Counted from the first letter of the stretch, positions 54,842-64,000 are shown. The stretch is 64,000 nucleotides of DNA from Paenibacillus sp. FSL R5-0517 (GCF_037974355.1 NZ_CP150235.1:2480001-2544000), one strand, 5' to 3'. Numbers and translations are program-made. Notes: generated by a model not told the origin, from the letters alone.

Positions 54842-54850
54842 TGGTATAAT
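54842..54850 (+). promoter_or_regulatory. Extended -10 promoter of ftsK/spoIIIE
   Basis: TGGTATAAT gives a perfect -10 box (54845-54850) with an upstream TGn extension. The -35 region is poor. The predicted leader is very short (about 17 bases) and runs into the GGGGGTGA ribosome binding site. Confidence 0.6.
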
Positions 54851-54873
54851 ATTCTTCTGGGGGTGACCTGATT

Positions 54874-57612
54874 TTGGCCAGAAGAAAAAAGAGGAAAAAA
54901 AAGGGCGCTGGTTTTAGTGGCGTTTTAAAATATGAAATTTACGGAATTGTGCTTATTACCCTTGCTGTCATAGCATTATCGGGTGAAGCCACCGTTGGAC
55001 GTTCGCTTTCCAAGATGTTCGGACTGATGCTTGGTAAGTTTTATTTTGCGATTCCGCTTGTTGGTATTTATTATGGTCTCATGGTGATGATTCATCGGAA
55101 ATGGCCGAGTGGCTGGACCACACGCAAAACAGGACTGGTATTGTTGGTCTTTGCCTTAACCCTGATGAGTACCGTCTCCGCAATGCACCAGAAGCTCATT
55201 CCGGTTGGTGCGCTTGAGCCTGGTGCTGTGATTACACAGGTACATAATGATATGCAAACCGAGTTGTTAACCCCTGTTGTACCAGGGGAGAGGGACTCCA
55301 TGCTTAACAAGGATATCAGCGGTGGTTATCTCGGAGCTGGGCAATTCGCTCTTTTCCTGTGGCTGTTCGGCAGTCTGGGTGCGAGACTCATCATGATTGT
55401 CATGTTTGTCATCAGTTTTATGTTGATTACGAGTCTATCTTATGTGGATCTGATTCGAATATTCCGAACCAAGGTCTGGGATGCCGGGAGTTCGATGTAC
55501 AAGAAGATGGAATCGCGGTCTTCTGCACGATCAGCTGTAACTTCTGATGGAAGGAAAAAAGGTAACGCTCGTAAAGTGGTACCTGTTCCTGTTGAAGATG
55601 ATGAAGACGAGTACGAGGATGAATTAGAGGAACAACATTTGCCAAAACGAAAAGCCCCAATATTCTTTCAGCTTTTTGGAAAATGGGGAGCTAATCGAGA
55701 GCAAGAGACATCAGGACGTGAAATGGATGAGGTCGATTCAGTTGAAACAGAACAGATTGTATACCGCGCCGAGCAAGATCACAATGTAGAGACGTGGCAG
55801 GATGCAACCGAAGACGTAGCGAACAAATCAGCTTCATCACATGTTCCGGTTCAGGCCAAACCTAACTCAGCGCCGATCATTCGAGACTTTTTTGAGCATG
55901 TCAGAGCCGAAGATGCAAGCATTGAAGATGATTTGGACGATGCTTATCCTTTCCCTGATGATCTCGCTGATCCAAACGTAGTTCAACAGGGCGAACATGA
56001 CATTAAAATAACGGATGAACTTGTAGAGACAGAGTGGTCAGCATCCGGTGCAGGTATGGACGAGCTGAATGCTGAGGATGGGCTTCAGAGTGGAGAAGAA
56101 GTGCCTAATGATGCAATGTTGGGAGCAGATACTCCAACTCCTGAAGGGCAGGACACACAACCAGTGAAACCACCACCCCCTCCTCCGAAGCCTTACAAGC
56201 TGCCATCCTTCCGTCTTCTTGCCAAGCCTAACAATGCGGGTAAGGCAGGCGACCAGAAGGATTATATGCAGACAGCGCGTAAGCTGGAAGCTACACTGGA
56301 AAGCTTCGGTGTTCGTGCCAAAGTACTTGAAGTGGTTCGGGGTCCTGCTGTTACAAGATATGAAATTCAGCCTGATATCGGTGTCAAGGTCAGCAGAATT
56401 GTCAGTCTGACTGATGACATTGCGTTGGCTCTGGCTGCAAAAGATATTCGGATGGAAGCGCCGATTCCCGGGAAGTCCGCTATAGGTATCGAGGTTCCTA
56501 ATGGCGAGGTGTCGGTTGTAACGATGCGTGAAGTAATGGAGACGGCAACATTCCAGGATGCAGAATCCAAAGTGACCATTGCATTTGGCCGGGACATCTC
56601 CGGACAGACAATCATTGGTAACTTGGCTCGTATGCCCCATTTGCTGGTCGCGGGTGCGACAGGTTCCGGTAAGTCTGTGTGTATTAACGGAATTATTACC
56701 AGCATATTGTACAAAGCAAAGCCGGATGAAGTGAAGTTCCTGATGGTCGATCCCAAGATGGTTGAGTTGAACGTATATAACGGCATTCCTCATCTGATGG
56801 CGCCAGTTGTAACTGATCCCAAACGAGCGTCACTTGCTCTCAAAAAGATTGTGGTCGAGATGGAGAAACGATATGAACTGTTCTCCAAATCAGGTACACG
56901 TAACGTCGAGGGTTACAACAATCTGATGAAAGACAATCCTGCGGCTGTTCTGCCTTATATTGTTGTCATTGTGGATGAGCTTGCAGATCTCATGATGGTT
57001 GCAGCCGGAGATGTTGAGGATGCCATTGCGCGACTCGCTCAGATGGCTCGTGCAGCCGGAATCCATCTGATTATTGCCACCCAACGTCCGTCTGTTGACG
57101 TTATTACCGGGGTAATCAAGGCTAACATTCCATCTCGAATTGCCTTCGGCGTATCTTCACAAGTGGATTCCCGAACGATTCTGGATATGGGTGGGGCTGA
57201 GAAGCTGTTGGGTCGTGGAGACATGTTGTTCATGCCTATGGGTGCATCCAAACCGGTTCGTGTACAAGGTGCCTTTATGAGCGATGAAGAAGTCGAGAAT
57301 ATTGTAAACTATGTACGGGGTCAAGGTGAAGCGCAGTATGATGAGTCCATTGTACCTGAAGTGGATGATTCCATTCAGGCGGCAGATGAAGTACAGGATG
57401 AGTTATATGAGCAAGCGGTACAGATTATTTTGGAGGCAAAACAAGCGTCAGTCTCCCTATTGCAACGTCGTATGCGGGTTGGTTACACACGTGCAGCGCG
57501 TTTAATTGACTCCATGGAAGCCCGGGGGGTCATCGGTCCTTACGAGGGTAGCAAACCACGGGAAGTGCTGGTATCACTTGAACAGTATCAACAGAATAAA
57601 ATAAGCTCATAG
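54874..57612 (+). CDS. spoIIIE: DNA translocase FtsK/SpoIIIE
   Basis: This membrane-anchored DNA pump moves chromosome through the septum, in sporulation into the forespore. The N-terminal part (~1-200) has four to five transmembrane helices. A long acidic, Glu/Asp- and Pro-rich linker (~220-440) precedes the alpha/beta motor. The Walker A is GATGSGKS (~594-601) and Walker B lies in [15 protein letters not shown]-terminal gamma winged helix (~835-900, [18 protein letters not shown]) reads orientation sequences. At 912 residues it is longer than B. subtilis SpoIIIE (~787), mainly in the linker. TTG 54874 start. Confidence 0.95.
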   Translation: MARRKKRKKKGAGFSGVLKYEIYGIVLITLAVIALSGEATVGRSLSKMFGLMLGKFYFAIPLVGIYYGLMVMIHRKWPSGWTTRKTGLVLLVFALTLMSTVSAMHQKLIPVGALEPGAVITQVHNDMQTELLTPVVPGERDSMLNKDISGGYLGAGQFALFLWLFGSLGARLIMIVMFVISFMLITSLSYVDLIRIFRTKVWDAGSSMYKKMESRSSARSAVTSDGRKKGNARKVVPVPVEDDEDEYEDELEEQHLPKRKAPIFFQLFGKWGANREQETSGREMDEVDSVETEQIVYRAEQDHNVETWQDATEDVANKSASSHVPVQAKPNSAPIIRDFFEHVRAEDASIEDDLDDAYPFPDDLADPNVVQQGEHDIKITDELVETEWSASGAGMDELNAEDGLQSGEEVPNDAMLGADTPTPEGQDTQPVKPPPPPPKPYKLPSFRLLAKPNNAGKAGDQKDYMQTARKLEATLESFGVRAKVLEVVRGPAVTRYEIQPDIGVKVSRIVSLTDDIALALAAKDIRMEAPIPGKSAIGIEVPNGEVSVVTMREVMETATFQDAESKVTIAFGRDISGQTIIGNLARMPHLLVAGATGSGKSVCINGIITSILYKAKPDEVKFLMVDPKMVELNVYNGIPHLMAPVVTDPKRASLALKKIVVEMEKRYELFSKSGTRNVEGYNNLMKDNPAAVLPYIVVIVDELADLMMVAAGDVEDAIARLAQMARAAGIHLIIATQRPSVDVITGVIKANIPSRIAFGVSSQVDSRTILDMGGAEKLLGRGDMLFMPMGASKPVRVQGAFMSDEEVENIVNYVRGQGEAQYDESIVPEVDDSIQAADEVQDELYEQAVQIILEAKQASVSLLQRRMRVGYTRAARLIDSMEARGVIGPYEGSKPREVLVSLEQYQQNKISS

Positions 57613-57635
57613 TGACTTGGAGCATCGGTCGTTTA

Positions 57636-57665
57636 AGCCCTCAACCTATTGGTTGGGGGCTTTTT
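57636..57665 (+). terminator. Intrinsic terminator after ftsK/spoIIIE
   Basis: AGCCC-T-CAACC (57636-57646) pairs with GGTTG-G-GGGCT around a TATT loop, followed by TTTTT. Confidence 0.9.
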
Positions 57666-57720
57666 GTATGCTCTGCAGACTGAAGTTTTGCCATCTACTC
57701 CAAAGATCGGATGATTTGGT

Positions 57721-57750
57721 GCATAGGAAACAAGCAGGCTTGTCATAATA
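57721..57750 (+). promoter_or_regulatory. Sigma-G-type forespore promoter of sleB
   Basis: GCATA (57721-57725) and CATAATA (57744-57750) with an 18-base spacer match the sigma-G pattern (GHATR and CATNHTA). sleB is a forespore gene in Bacillus, so the prediction fits the product. Confidence 0.8.
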
Positions 57751-57798
57751 ACCTTAGCGATTCTGTTAATCCCACAAGAGAAAGGTAGAGCACAGTCG

Positions 57799-58629
57799 AT
57801 GCGAAAAATGAACCTATGGCTTTTCACTGCTATTTTGCTGATATCCGCATTGGGAATCCGTTATTTGCTTCCTGGGAATACAGCAACGGAAAGTTCAGCC
57901 GAGCGTACACCGCAGGTAGAAGAAAAGGCCTTGCCTACGTTTAGCAGCAATACAGTGAAATATGGAAGTTACGGTCAGGATGTATATGAGCTTCAGGGAC
58001 GTCTGAAGTATCTGGGATTTTACAATGGTAAAATCGACAGTAATTTTGGCAGCAGCACATTGAAATCCGTCAAATGGTTTCAATCCGAGTTTGGCATGAA
58101 GGCAGATGGGGTGGTTGGAGCTGAAACCAAGCTCAAGCTGTACAATGCGTCAACCAAATGGTCGCCAACAGAACCGCCGCTACACAAGGAATCCTCTGGT
58201 GGGGGTGGAGGAAGCAACAACAATACGGCAGATAAAGAGCAAGACAATATGGGATCTGCCAATGCACTCCGTCTCTCCGAGAATGAACTCAAGATTATGG
58301 CTAACGCCGTATATGGTGAAGCCCGGGGTGAACCGTTTGAAGGTCAAGTCGCAGTAGCGGCAGTTATTCTGAATCGCGTAAAATCCCCAAGCTTTCCGAG
58401 TACACCCTCAGGGGTAATTTTTCAACCCGGTGCATTTACAGCTGTAGCGGACGGACAGATCTATCTAGAACCAAACGCACAAGCCAAGAAGGCAGTTGAG
58501 CAGGCCCTGAATGGCTGGGACCCATCCGGTGGTTGTCTCTATTATTTTAATCCCAAGACAGCAACATCCAAATGGATCTGGACCCGTCCACAGGTGAAAA
58601 CAATCGGGCAGCATATTTTTTGTATGTGA
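57799..58629 (+). CDS. sleB: Spore cortex-lytic enzyme SleB
   Basis: SleB degrades cortex peptidoglycan during germination. A signal or anchor (~5-22) is followed by a peptidoglycan-binding domain (~52-112, YGQDVYELQGRLKYLGFY and GVVGAETKLKLY). A Ser/Gly/Asn-rich linker with a poly-Gly run precedes the C-terminal hydrolase domain (~160-276), where the catalytic Glu is in NAVYGEARGEPFEG. At 276 residues it is of normal length. ATG 57799 is used; ATG 57808 is possible. It lies between ftsK and ymfF, where B. subtilis has other genes. Its own promoter and terminator make it a single-gene unit. Confidence 0.93.
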   Translation: MRKMNLWLFTAILLISALGIRYLLPGNTATESSAERTPQVEEKALPTFSSNTVKYGSYGQDVYELQGRLKYLGFYNGKIDSNFGSSTLKSVKWFQSEFGMKADGVVGAETKLKLYNASTKWSPTEPPLHKESSGGGGGSNNNTADKEQDNMGSANALRLSENELKIMANAVYGEARGEPFEGQVAVAAVILNRVKSPSFPSTPSGVIFQPGAFTAVADGQIYLEPNAQAKKAVEQALNGWDPSGGCLYYFNPKTATSKWIWTRPQVKTIGQHIFCM

Positions 58630-58637
58630 TGATGTTG

Positions 58638-58679
58638 GAAGCAACCAGAAGGCGTGACTTCGGTTGCTTCTTGCCTTTT
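58638..58679 (+). terminator. Intrinsic terminator after sleB
   Basis: GAAGCAACC (58638-58646) pairs perfectly with GGTTGCTTC (58662-58670), followed by TTGCCTTTT. Confidence 0.85.
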
Positions 58680-58755
58680 GAATGGGTTAAAATGGTTGTT
58701 ACATTTAGCGTAATACGATTGCATGACAAATGACGCCGTAAAGGGGTTTTGACAT

Positions 58756-60036
58756 TTGAATACATCAGGATTCGAACGAGGCAGCAAGAGAGAGTTTCGT
58801 ATACATGTGCTTCCGACTAAACGTTTCAAAACGTTTGCTATATCGCTATATGCAGGTGTTCCCTTACGAGAAGATACAGTAACCAAAGTAGCGCTGACAC
58901 CTTTTGTACTACGACGGGGGACGGAGTCCTATCCGGAAACAACGCAATTTCGTGAACAGCTGGAGCATCTGTATGGAGCCGGTTTTGGTTTTGACGTCTA
59001 TAAACGCGGGGATTATCAGATAGTACAGTTTCGGATGGATACCATTAATGACTCCTTTGTTGGAGGCGATGAGCAGTTGCTGGATCGGTCATTTGCCTTC
59101 CTGGGAGAGGTTCTTACCCAACCTGCACAGGAGAACGGACATTTCAGGACGTCGTATGTACAAGCAGAGCGAGAGACGGTTCGGAAAAAGCTGGAGTCCA
59201 TCGTTAATGATAAAATGCGGTATGCCGCTGAACGCAGTATCGAGGAAATGTGCAAGAACGAGCCGTACCGTCTTCACCCCCTGGGTGAGCGAAAGGATCT
59301 GCCCGGGATTGAGCCTGACATACTGACTGCGTCTTATCAGGAGTGGCTGCAACAGGCGAGTATGGATCTGTATGTGGTAGGGGATACGACACTGGAGGAG
59401 GTGGAGAACCTTGTTCAACGTCATTTCAATGTAGATCGAACCTCCTCCTCCGATTACCAGGCACAGGCGGCAGTTCGAGGAAATAAGGAAGTAGAGACCG
59501 TTGTTGAGCGACTGAATGTGAGTCAAGGAAAACTCAATATGGGACTCCGTACATCGATTACTTATGGAGATCCTCAGTATGCAGCGGCACTCATGTACAA
59601 CGGGATTCTCGGTGGGTATCCTCATTCCAAACTGTTTGTTAATGTTCGTGAAAAAGAAAGCCTGGCGTATTACGCTTCTTCGCGATATGACGGACATAAG
59701 GGCATTGCCACGATTCAATCCGGAATTGAAATCCCTAATTATGAGAAGGCTGTCACCATCATCAAGCAGCAGCTGGAGGAAATGAAAAGCGGTACAATCA
59801 GTGATCTGGAAATGTCCCAGACCAAAGCAATGATTCGTAACCTGCTTAAGGAGATGCAGGATTCTGCTTTTGAGATGATCGCTTATGATTTCAATCGACA
59901 GTTGTCTGGCAAAGAGAGAACAGCTGAAGAACTGCTAGCTCAGGTAGAACATATTAGCAAGGAAGATGTTCGTGAGGCGGCAGAACAGTTCCGTCTGGAT
60001 ACGATTTATTTCTTGCGGGACGAGAAGGAGGAATAG
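58756..60036 (+). CDS. ymfF: M16-like protein YmfF/YfmF, EF-P modification-associated
   Basis: This is a 426-residue M16-fold protein that lacks the HxxEH zinc motif. At the expected place it reads TPFVLRRGTESYPE, so it should be a non-catalytic partner. The C-terminal half keeps the family RLNVSQGKLNMGLRT and KLFVNVREKESLAYYA. It sits directly before ymfH, which keeps the motif, and ymfI. In B. subtilis this neighbourhood is linked to EF-P modification. It starts at TTG 58756. The molecular role of the pair is not settled. Confidence 0.88.
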   Translation: MNTSGFERGSKREFRIHVLPTKRFKTFAISLYAGVPLREDTVTKVALTPFVLRRGTESYPETTQFREQLEHLYGAGFGFDVYKRGDYQIVQFRMDTINDSFVGGDEQLLDRSFAFLGEVLTQPAQENGHFRTSYVQAERETVRKKLESIVNDKMRYAAERSIEEMCKNEPYRLHPLGERKDLPGIEPDILTASYQEWLQQASMDLYVVGDTTLEEVENLVQRHFNVDRTSSSDYQAQAAVRGNKEVETVVERLNVSQGKLNMGLRTSITYGDPQYAAALMYNGILGGYPHSKLFVNVREKESLAYYASSRYDGHKGIATIQSGIEIPNYEKAVTIIKQQLEEMKSGTISDLEMSQTKAMIRNLLKEMQDSAFEMIAYDFNRQLSGKERTAEELLAQVEHISKEDVREAAEQFRLDTIYFLRDEKEE

Positions 60037-60039
60037 TCG

Positions 60040-61320
60040 GTGGAGAGCATTCGGTATGAACATTTGCAGGAGACACTATATTACGAAGTAATGGATAACG
60101 GACTGCATGTCTATATTTTGCCTAAACCGGGATTCCAGAAAACGTATGCTACGTTTGCAACCAAGTATGGATCGGTGGATAATCATTTTCAGGTTGAGGG
60201 ACAGGAAGCAGTCAAGGTTCCGGATGGAATTGCCCATTTTCTGGAGCACAAAATGTTTGAAGAACCCACAGGCGATATTTTTGCAACATTTGCGTCTCAC
60301 GGTGCCTCAGCTAACGCATTTACGAGCTTCGATCAGACGGTTTATTTGTTTTCAGCGACCGAATATGTGAATGAAAATATACAAACATTAGTTGACTTTG
60401 TGCAAAATCCTTACTTCACGGATCAAAATGTGGAAAAGGAAAAAGGCATTATTGGGCAGGAAATTGATATGTATGCTGACAATCCGGATTGGCGAGTTTA
60501 TTTTGGATTGATCGAAGCCATGTATCAGACACATCCGGTGCATATCGATATTGCAGGAACGGTGGAATCCATTCGTACGATTACCAAAGAGATGTTGTAT
60601 GAGTGCTATAACACCTTCTATCACCCGAGTAATATGCTCTTATTCGTGGTAGGTGGTGTAGATCCACAGGAAGTGATTGATATGGTTCGTTCGAACCAAG
60701 AACAGAAGGATTATAAGCCACAGGGGAGTATCGAACGTTTCTTCGAACCGGAGCCAGAGCGAGTAGGAGAAGCCAGACGGGAAGCAAAACTGGCTGTTTC
60801 ACTGCCAAAATGTCTCTTTGGATTCAAGGAGACGGACATTGGACTTACTGGAGAAAAATTGTTGCGGCGGGATATGACAACGCAACTGATGATGGATCTT
60901 TTGTTTGGTTCAAGCACACGATTATTTCAGAAGCTCTATGATGAAGATCTGATCTCGGACAGCTTTGGACATGAGTATAACAGTTCGCCGCAATATGCGT
61001 TTTCAGCTATTGGTGGTGACACGAAAGATCCGGATCAACTGCTGGCACGTATACGTGAAGAAGTGGATGCCATTGTAGAAAAGGGGTTCGAATCCACGGA
61101 TTTTGAACGTGCACGCAAAAAGAAAATAGGCGGATATTTGCGTATGCTCAATTCTCCGGAGAACATTGCGCATGAATTTACACGTCAGCAATTCCGTGGC
61201 GGTGATTTCTTCAATATGCTTCCGCTCTATGAATCGATTACACTGGAAGATGTAAATCTCAGACTGAGAGAGCATATTCGCTGGGATCAACTGGCTGTAT
61301 CGCTAGTCGTGAGTCCTTGA
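60040..61320 (+). CDS. ymfH: M16-family peptidase YmfH/YfmH, EF-P modification-associated
   Basis: This is the catalytically competent partner of YmfF. The HxxEH motif is H66-F-L-E69-H70 (GIAHFLEHKMFEEP), with the third ligand in EKGIIGQEIDMY. It has 426 residues, a GTG start at 60040 and AAGGAGGA just upstream; the gap to ymfF is three bases. The pairing of one active and one inactive M16 subunit resembles other heterodimeric M16 enzymes. Whether it truly cleaves a substrate for EF-P maturation is inferred. Confidence 0.9.
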   Translation: MESIRYEHLQETLYYEVMDNGLHVYILPKPGFQKTYATFATKYGSVDNHFQVEGQEAVKVPDGIAHFLEHKMFEEPTGDIFATFASHGASANAFTSFDQTVYLFSATEYVNENIQTLVDFVQNPYFTDQNVEKEKGIIGQEIDMYADNPDWRVYFGLIEAMYQTHPVHIDIAGTVESIRTITKEMLYECYNTFYHPSNMLLFVVGGVDPQEVIDMVRSNQEQKDYKPQGSIERFFEPEPERVGEARREAKLAVSLPKCLFGFKETDIGLTGEKLLRRDMTTQLMMDLLFGSSTRLFQKLYDEDLISDSFGHEYNSSPQYAFSAIGGDTKDPDQLLARIREEVDAIVEKGFESTDFERARKKKIGGYLRMLNSPENIAHEFTRQQFRGGDFFNMLPLYESITLEDVNLRLREHIRWDQLAVSLVVSP

Positions 61321-61342
61321 TATGGAGAGGGGAACAGGACAA

Positions 61343-62092
61343 TTGAAGGCAATTGGGGAAATGACTGTACTGGTGACTGGAGCAAGCGGTGGCATCGGAG
61401 CCGCTATCGCAGAACGTTTCGCCAGAGTGGGAATGAATGTTGTTATACACTATATGAAATCGCATGAGGCAGCGAATGAAGCTGCCAGACGGTGCATGGA
61501 ACAGGGCAGTGGGAGAATCATGACGGTGTCTGCGGATCTTCGCAGCCGGGAACAGATTGAACGTATGCGTGAGAAGCTGGAGTCACACAATCTCATGCCA
61601 GATATCCTCGTGAACAATGCAGGAATCTCGCACTATGGGATGTTGTCTGATGTTACAGAGGAGATCTGGGATGAAGTGATGGCCATTAATCTCAAAGGCA
61701 CGTTTATGTGTACACAGGAAATGATGCCTCACATGATCTCCCAAAGGTATGGTCGAATCATTAATGTATCGTCGATCTGGGGGCTGTCTGGTGCCTCTTG
61801 CGAGGTGTTGTATTCCACAACCAAGGGCGGGGTGAATGCATTCACCAAGGCACTTGCAAAAGAACTCGCACCTTCCGGAGTAACCGTAAATGCTGTGGCT
61901 CCTGGCGCCGTTCAGACATCCATGTTGAACCATCTGGATCAGAGTGAACTGAAGATGCTGGAAGAGGAAATTCCGGCAGGAAGACTTGCTCAACCTGATG
62001 AAATCTCATCACTGGTTTATTTTCTGGCCCTCCCTGAATCGGGGTATATCAATGGGCAGATTATCAGTCCAAATGGCGGTTGGTTAACGTAA
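61343..62092 (+). CDS. ymfI: SDR-family EF-P 5-aminopentanone reductase YmfI
   Basis: YmfI is a short-chain dehydrogenase reported in B. subtilis to reduce the 5-aminopentanone group on EF-P to 5-aminopentanol. It has the TGASGGIG nucleotide loop, NNAGISHYG, catalytic Ser in INVSSIWG and YSTTK (YxxxK). It resembles FabG, but position after ymfF-ymfH favours YmfI. TTG 61343 fits GGAGAGGGG upstream; ATG 61322 would add seven residues. The length is 249 residues. Confidence 0.88.
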   Translation: MKAIGEMTVLVTGASGGIGAAIAERFARVGMNVVIHYMKSHEAANEAARRCMEQGSGRIMTVSADLRSREQIERMREKLESHNLMPDILVNNAGISHYGMLSDVTEEIWDEVMAINLKGTFMCTQEMMPHMISQRYGRIINVSSIWGLSGASCEVLYSTTKGGVNAFTKALAKELAPSGVTVNAVAPGAVQTSMLNHLDQSELKMLEEEIPAGRLAQPDEISSLVYFLALPESGYINGQIISPNGGWLT

Positions 62093-62255
62093 GCAGCAAG
62101 TAAACTTGAGTGGCTATGAACGAAACAAGTGAAGGTTGGCCGAGAAGCATCCGTCTTCCGGATTATTTTCAAAATGCTCGTATATAAAATGCTTCGAAAG
62201 CACATATTACAACTGTTGATTTTAAATCTCATGCGTCATCTAAGGAGGATTTATC

Positions 62256-62519
62256 ATGTCAACAGAAAAAACAGTGCTCTCCAGCTTTGACACATGGAAG
62301 AAGTTCCTGGGTGACCGCGTACTGCAAGCAGAGAAGATGGGGATGAGTGAAGAAACCATCAACAAACTTGCGTATGAAATCGGCGATTTCCTTGATGAGA
62401 AAGTCGATCCGGCGAACCATTCCAACCGGGCATTGAAAGAGTTATGGGATGTCGGCGATGCAGATGAGCGTCGTACGATCGCGTGCCTGATGGTCAAATT
62501 GGCCAAACAAAACGCATAA
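62256..62519 (+). CDS. ymfJ: DUF3243 protein YmfJ
   Basis: This is an 87-residue acidic, helical protein of the DUF3243 family (YmfJ in B. subtilis), of unknown function. SFDTWKKFLGDRVLQAEKMG and DEKVDPANHSNRALKELW are characteristic. GGAGGATTTATC precedes ATG 62256. It lies in the conserved ymfI-ymfJ-ymfK order, followed by a terminator. No catalytic motif is visible. Confidence 0.9.
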   Translation: MSTEKTVLSSFDTWKKFLGDRVLQAEKMGMSEETINKLAYEIGDFLDEKVDPANHSNRALKELWDVGDADERRTIACLMVKLAKQNA

Positions 62520-62533
62520 GATTACAGATGAAG

Positions 62534-62556
62534 AGCTCCCGCAAGGGGGCTTTTCT
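62534..62556 (+). terminator. Intrinsic terminator after ymfJ
   Basis: AGCTCCC (62534-62540), loop GCAA (a GNRA tetraloop), GGGGGCT (62545-62551), then TTTCTC. One internal T:G wobble. Confidence 0.8.
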
Positions 62557-62716
62557 CTAATGATTACAAACGGATTACAGAGCTGTTCTTGTAATTCATT
62601 TTCATTTTATATATCATTAACGTGACCCATTTTTAGAAGATGTCTCAGTTTGCTGTCCAGTGGACACGTTCTGTTGCTGTCGAATAATGTGGAATAATGC
62701 ATTACGGGGTGTTGAA

Positions 62717-63484
62717 ATGGAATCTAAACAATGGTACATGGAATATAAAATACATAAGAACAGACCCGGTTTGTTAGGCGATATTGCCTCTATGCTGGGG
62801 ATGCTTGAAGTGAATATATTGACCATTAACGGTGTGGAAGGCAAAACGCGAGGTATGCTACTTGAATCGGATGATGATGAGAAAATCCGTTTGCTTGGTG
62901 AAATGCTCGGCAAAGTCAACAGCATCACCGTATCGGCTTTGCGTCAACCTAAATTGGTGGATATTTTGGCTGTGCGTCATGGCAGATATATTGACCGTGA
63001 CTCGGATGATCGCAAGACATTTCGTTTCACACGAGATGAACTTGGGTTACTTGTGGACTTTTTGGGTGAAGTATTTAAGAGGGAAGGCAATCAGGTCATC
63101 GGTTTGCGCGGAATGCCTCGTGTTGGTAAAACGGAGTCCATTATTGCGGGCAGCGTATGTGCGATGAAGCGATGGACTTTTGTTTCCTCCACACTTCTTC
63201 GTCAGACGATAAGAAGTCAAATGTCCGAAGACGAATTGAACCCGAACAATGTTTTCATCATTGATGGAATTGTAAGTACGATTCGTTCCAGTGAGCGGCA
63301 TTACAATTTGTTGCAGGATATTATGTCGATGCCAAGTACAAAGGTTATCGAACATCCGGATATTTTTGTGCAGGAATCCGAATATGATTTTAATGATTTT
63401 GATATTATTATTGAATTGCGCAATATTCCAAATGAAGAAATTATTTATGATACGTTTACGGCAAGCTATACCGACGAACTGTAA
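62717..63484 (+). CDS. ymfK: DUF3388 protein YmfK
   Basis: YmfK is an uncharacterised conserved Bacillales protein of 255 residues. The N-terminal ~80 residues (YKIHKNRPGLLGDIASMLGM and LTINGVEGKTRG) look like an ACT-type regulatory domain. The rest contains a P-loop-like GMPRVGKTE (near 143) and FIIDGIVSTIRSS. ATG 62717 has only a weak GGGGTG upstream; the longer frame from 62660 has a Cys-rich start and is unlikely. It precedes rodZ, as in B. subtilis. Function unknown; nucleotide binding is inference. Confidence 0.86.
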   Translation: MESKQWYMEYKIHKNRPGLLGDIASMLGMLEVNILTINGVEGKTRGMLLESDDDEKIRLLGEMLGKVNSITVSALRQPKLVDILAVRHGRYIDRDSDDRKTFRFTRDELGLLVDFLGEVFKREGNQVIGLRGMPRVGKTESIIAGSVCAMKRWTFVSSTLLRQTIRSQMSEDELNPNNVFIIDGIVSTIRSSERHYNLLQDIMSMPSTKVIEHPDIFVQESEYDFNDFDIIIELRNIPNEEIIYDTFTASYTDEL

Positions 63485-63550
63485 GGCTCCGTACGGAATC
63501 ATGGAATAGATTAGCAACAACTCATGAGATAAACATAAGGAGGAGATGGC

Positions 63551-64000
63551 ATGTCTGAACTGGGTCAGCAGTTAAGAGAGGCCCGGCTGCAAAAAGGGAT
63601 GAGTCTTGACGATGTACAGGAAATGACAAAAATTCGCAAGAGGTATCTAGAGGCCATAGAAGCAGGAGACTATAAAGTGCTGCCGGGTAGCTTCTATGTG
63701 CGTGCTTTCATTAAAACCTATGCGGAGACCGTTGGACTGAACCCTGATGAGCTGCTGGAGGGGCACAAAAAAGACGTACCGGCAGAAGAGGCGGAAGCAA
63801 CGATGGAACCGGTAATACAGAAGCGTTCCAGCCGTCCGGTTGAGCGTAGTAATCGATGGATGTCTGTCGCACTGATGTGGACATTCCCTGTTTTGATTGT
63901 AGTACTGTTGTATGTATACGTGGTGTATAACAATGGTGATGAAACGGATAATCAAGGACTTGATTCGGTCAAAATTACAGACAGTCAACAACAGCCTGAA
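63551..64000 (+). CDS. rodZ: Cytoskeletal membrane protein RodZ (YmfM), N-terminal part
   Basis: RodZ couples the MreB cytoskeleton to cell-wall synthesis. The window holds the first 150 codons; the frame is open at the edge. An N-terminal helix-turn-helix domain (~1-75, LGQQLREARLQKGMSLDDVQ and GSFYVRAFIKTYAETVGL) is followed by a charged stretch and one transmembrane helix (~104-124, MWTFPVLIVVLLYVYVVY). The extracellular part begins at the window end. AAGGAGGAG precedes ATG 63551. The position after ymfK matches B. subtilis. Confidence 0.93.
   Translation, partial: MSELGQQLREARLQKGMSLDDVQEMTKIRKRYLEAIEAGDYKVLPGSFYVRAFIKTYAETVGLNPDELLEGHKKDVPAEEAEATMEPVIQKRSSRPVERSNRWMSVALMWTFPVLIVVLLYVYVVYNNGDETDNQGLDSVKITDSQQQPE

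Noticed and set aside
61343-62092. FabG (fatty acid synthesis) assignment for the SDR gene
   Set aside because: Sequence alone is ambiguous, but there are no fab neighbours and the ymfF-ymfH context favours YmfI.
62138-62174. Terminator after ymfI (ATCCG/CGGAT)
   Set aside because: The stem is only five pairs and the T-rich tail is interrupted, so it is too weak to list.

Overview
The window is a stretch of core chromosome from a spore-forming, flagellated Firmicute. Gene order, AGGAGG-type ribosome binding sites, frequent TTG starts, dipicolinate synthase, SleB and a short EF-Ts all point to Paenibacillus or a close relative. Every supported gene is on the + strand. I found no transposase, phage gene, CRISPR array, tRNA or rRNA.

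Region 1 (1-19.5 kb) is the distal half of the fla/che operon: fliM (cut by the window edge), fliY, cheY, fliO, fliP, fliQ, fliR, flhB, flhA, flhF, flhG, cheB, cheA, cheW, cheC, cheD, a small membrane protein of unknown function, sigD, a FapA-family (DUF342) protein, a small hydrophilic unknown, a SwrB-like protein and a membrane-anchored protein resembling the non-catalytic part of MltG. Several genes overlap by ATGA. The block ends at a terminator near 19.48 kb. Together it encodes the C-ring switch, the flagellar export gate, flagellar placement (FlhF/FlhG), the chemotaxis pathway with both CheC/FliY phosphatases and CheD, and the motility sigma factor.

Region 2 (19.6-33.0 kb) holds translation, envelope and replication genes: rpsB, tsf (short form), pyrH, frr, uppS, cdsA, dxr, rseP, proS (archaeal/eukaryotic-type) and polC. 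Region 3 (33.0-44.3 kb) is the rimP-nusA-rnpM(ylxR)-ylxQ-infB-rbfA-nrnA-truB-ribF translation-initiation and RNA operon behind a near-consensus sigma-A promoter, followed by rpsO and pnp with hairpin-rich leaders.

Region 4 (44.4-53.7 kb) carries a YlxY-type deacetylase homologue, an M16 peptidase, dut, dpaAB (behind a good sigma-K-type promoter), dapG, dapA and rnjB. The asd gene found between dpaB and dapG in Bacillus subtilis is absent. Region 5 (53.7-64 kb) holds tepA, ylzJ, ftsK/spoIIIE, sleB (behind a good sigma-G-type promoter), the ymfF-ymfH-ymfI set linked to EF-P modification, ymfJ, ymfK and the start of rodZ, which runs off the window.

Most genes are conserved, and I do not see an obvious new multi-gene system. 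The most interesting unexplained material is non-coding: a possible RNA switch between tsf and pyrH, strong hairpins in the rimP leader and between rimP and nusA, and the leaders of pnp, dapG and rnjB. Also notable are three poorly understood small genes in the motility block. Start codons were chosen by ribosome binding site spacing and remembered family N-termini. Comparisons with B. subtilis are from memory and were not computed.
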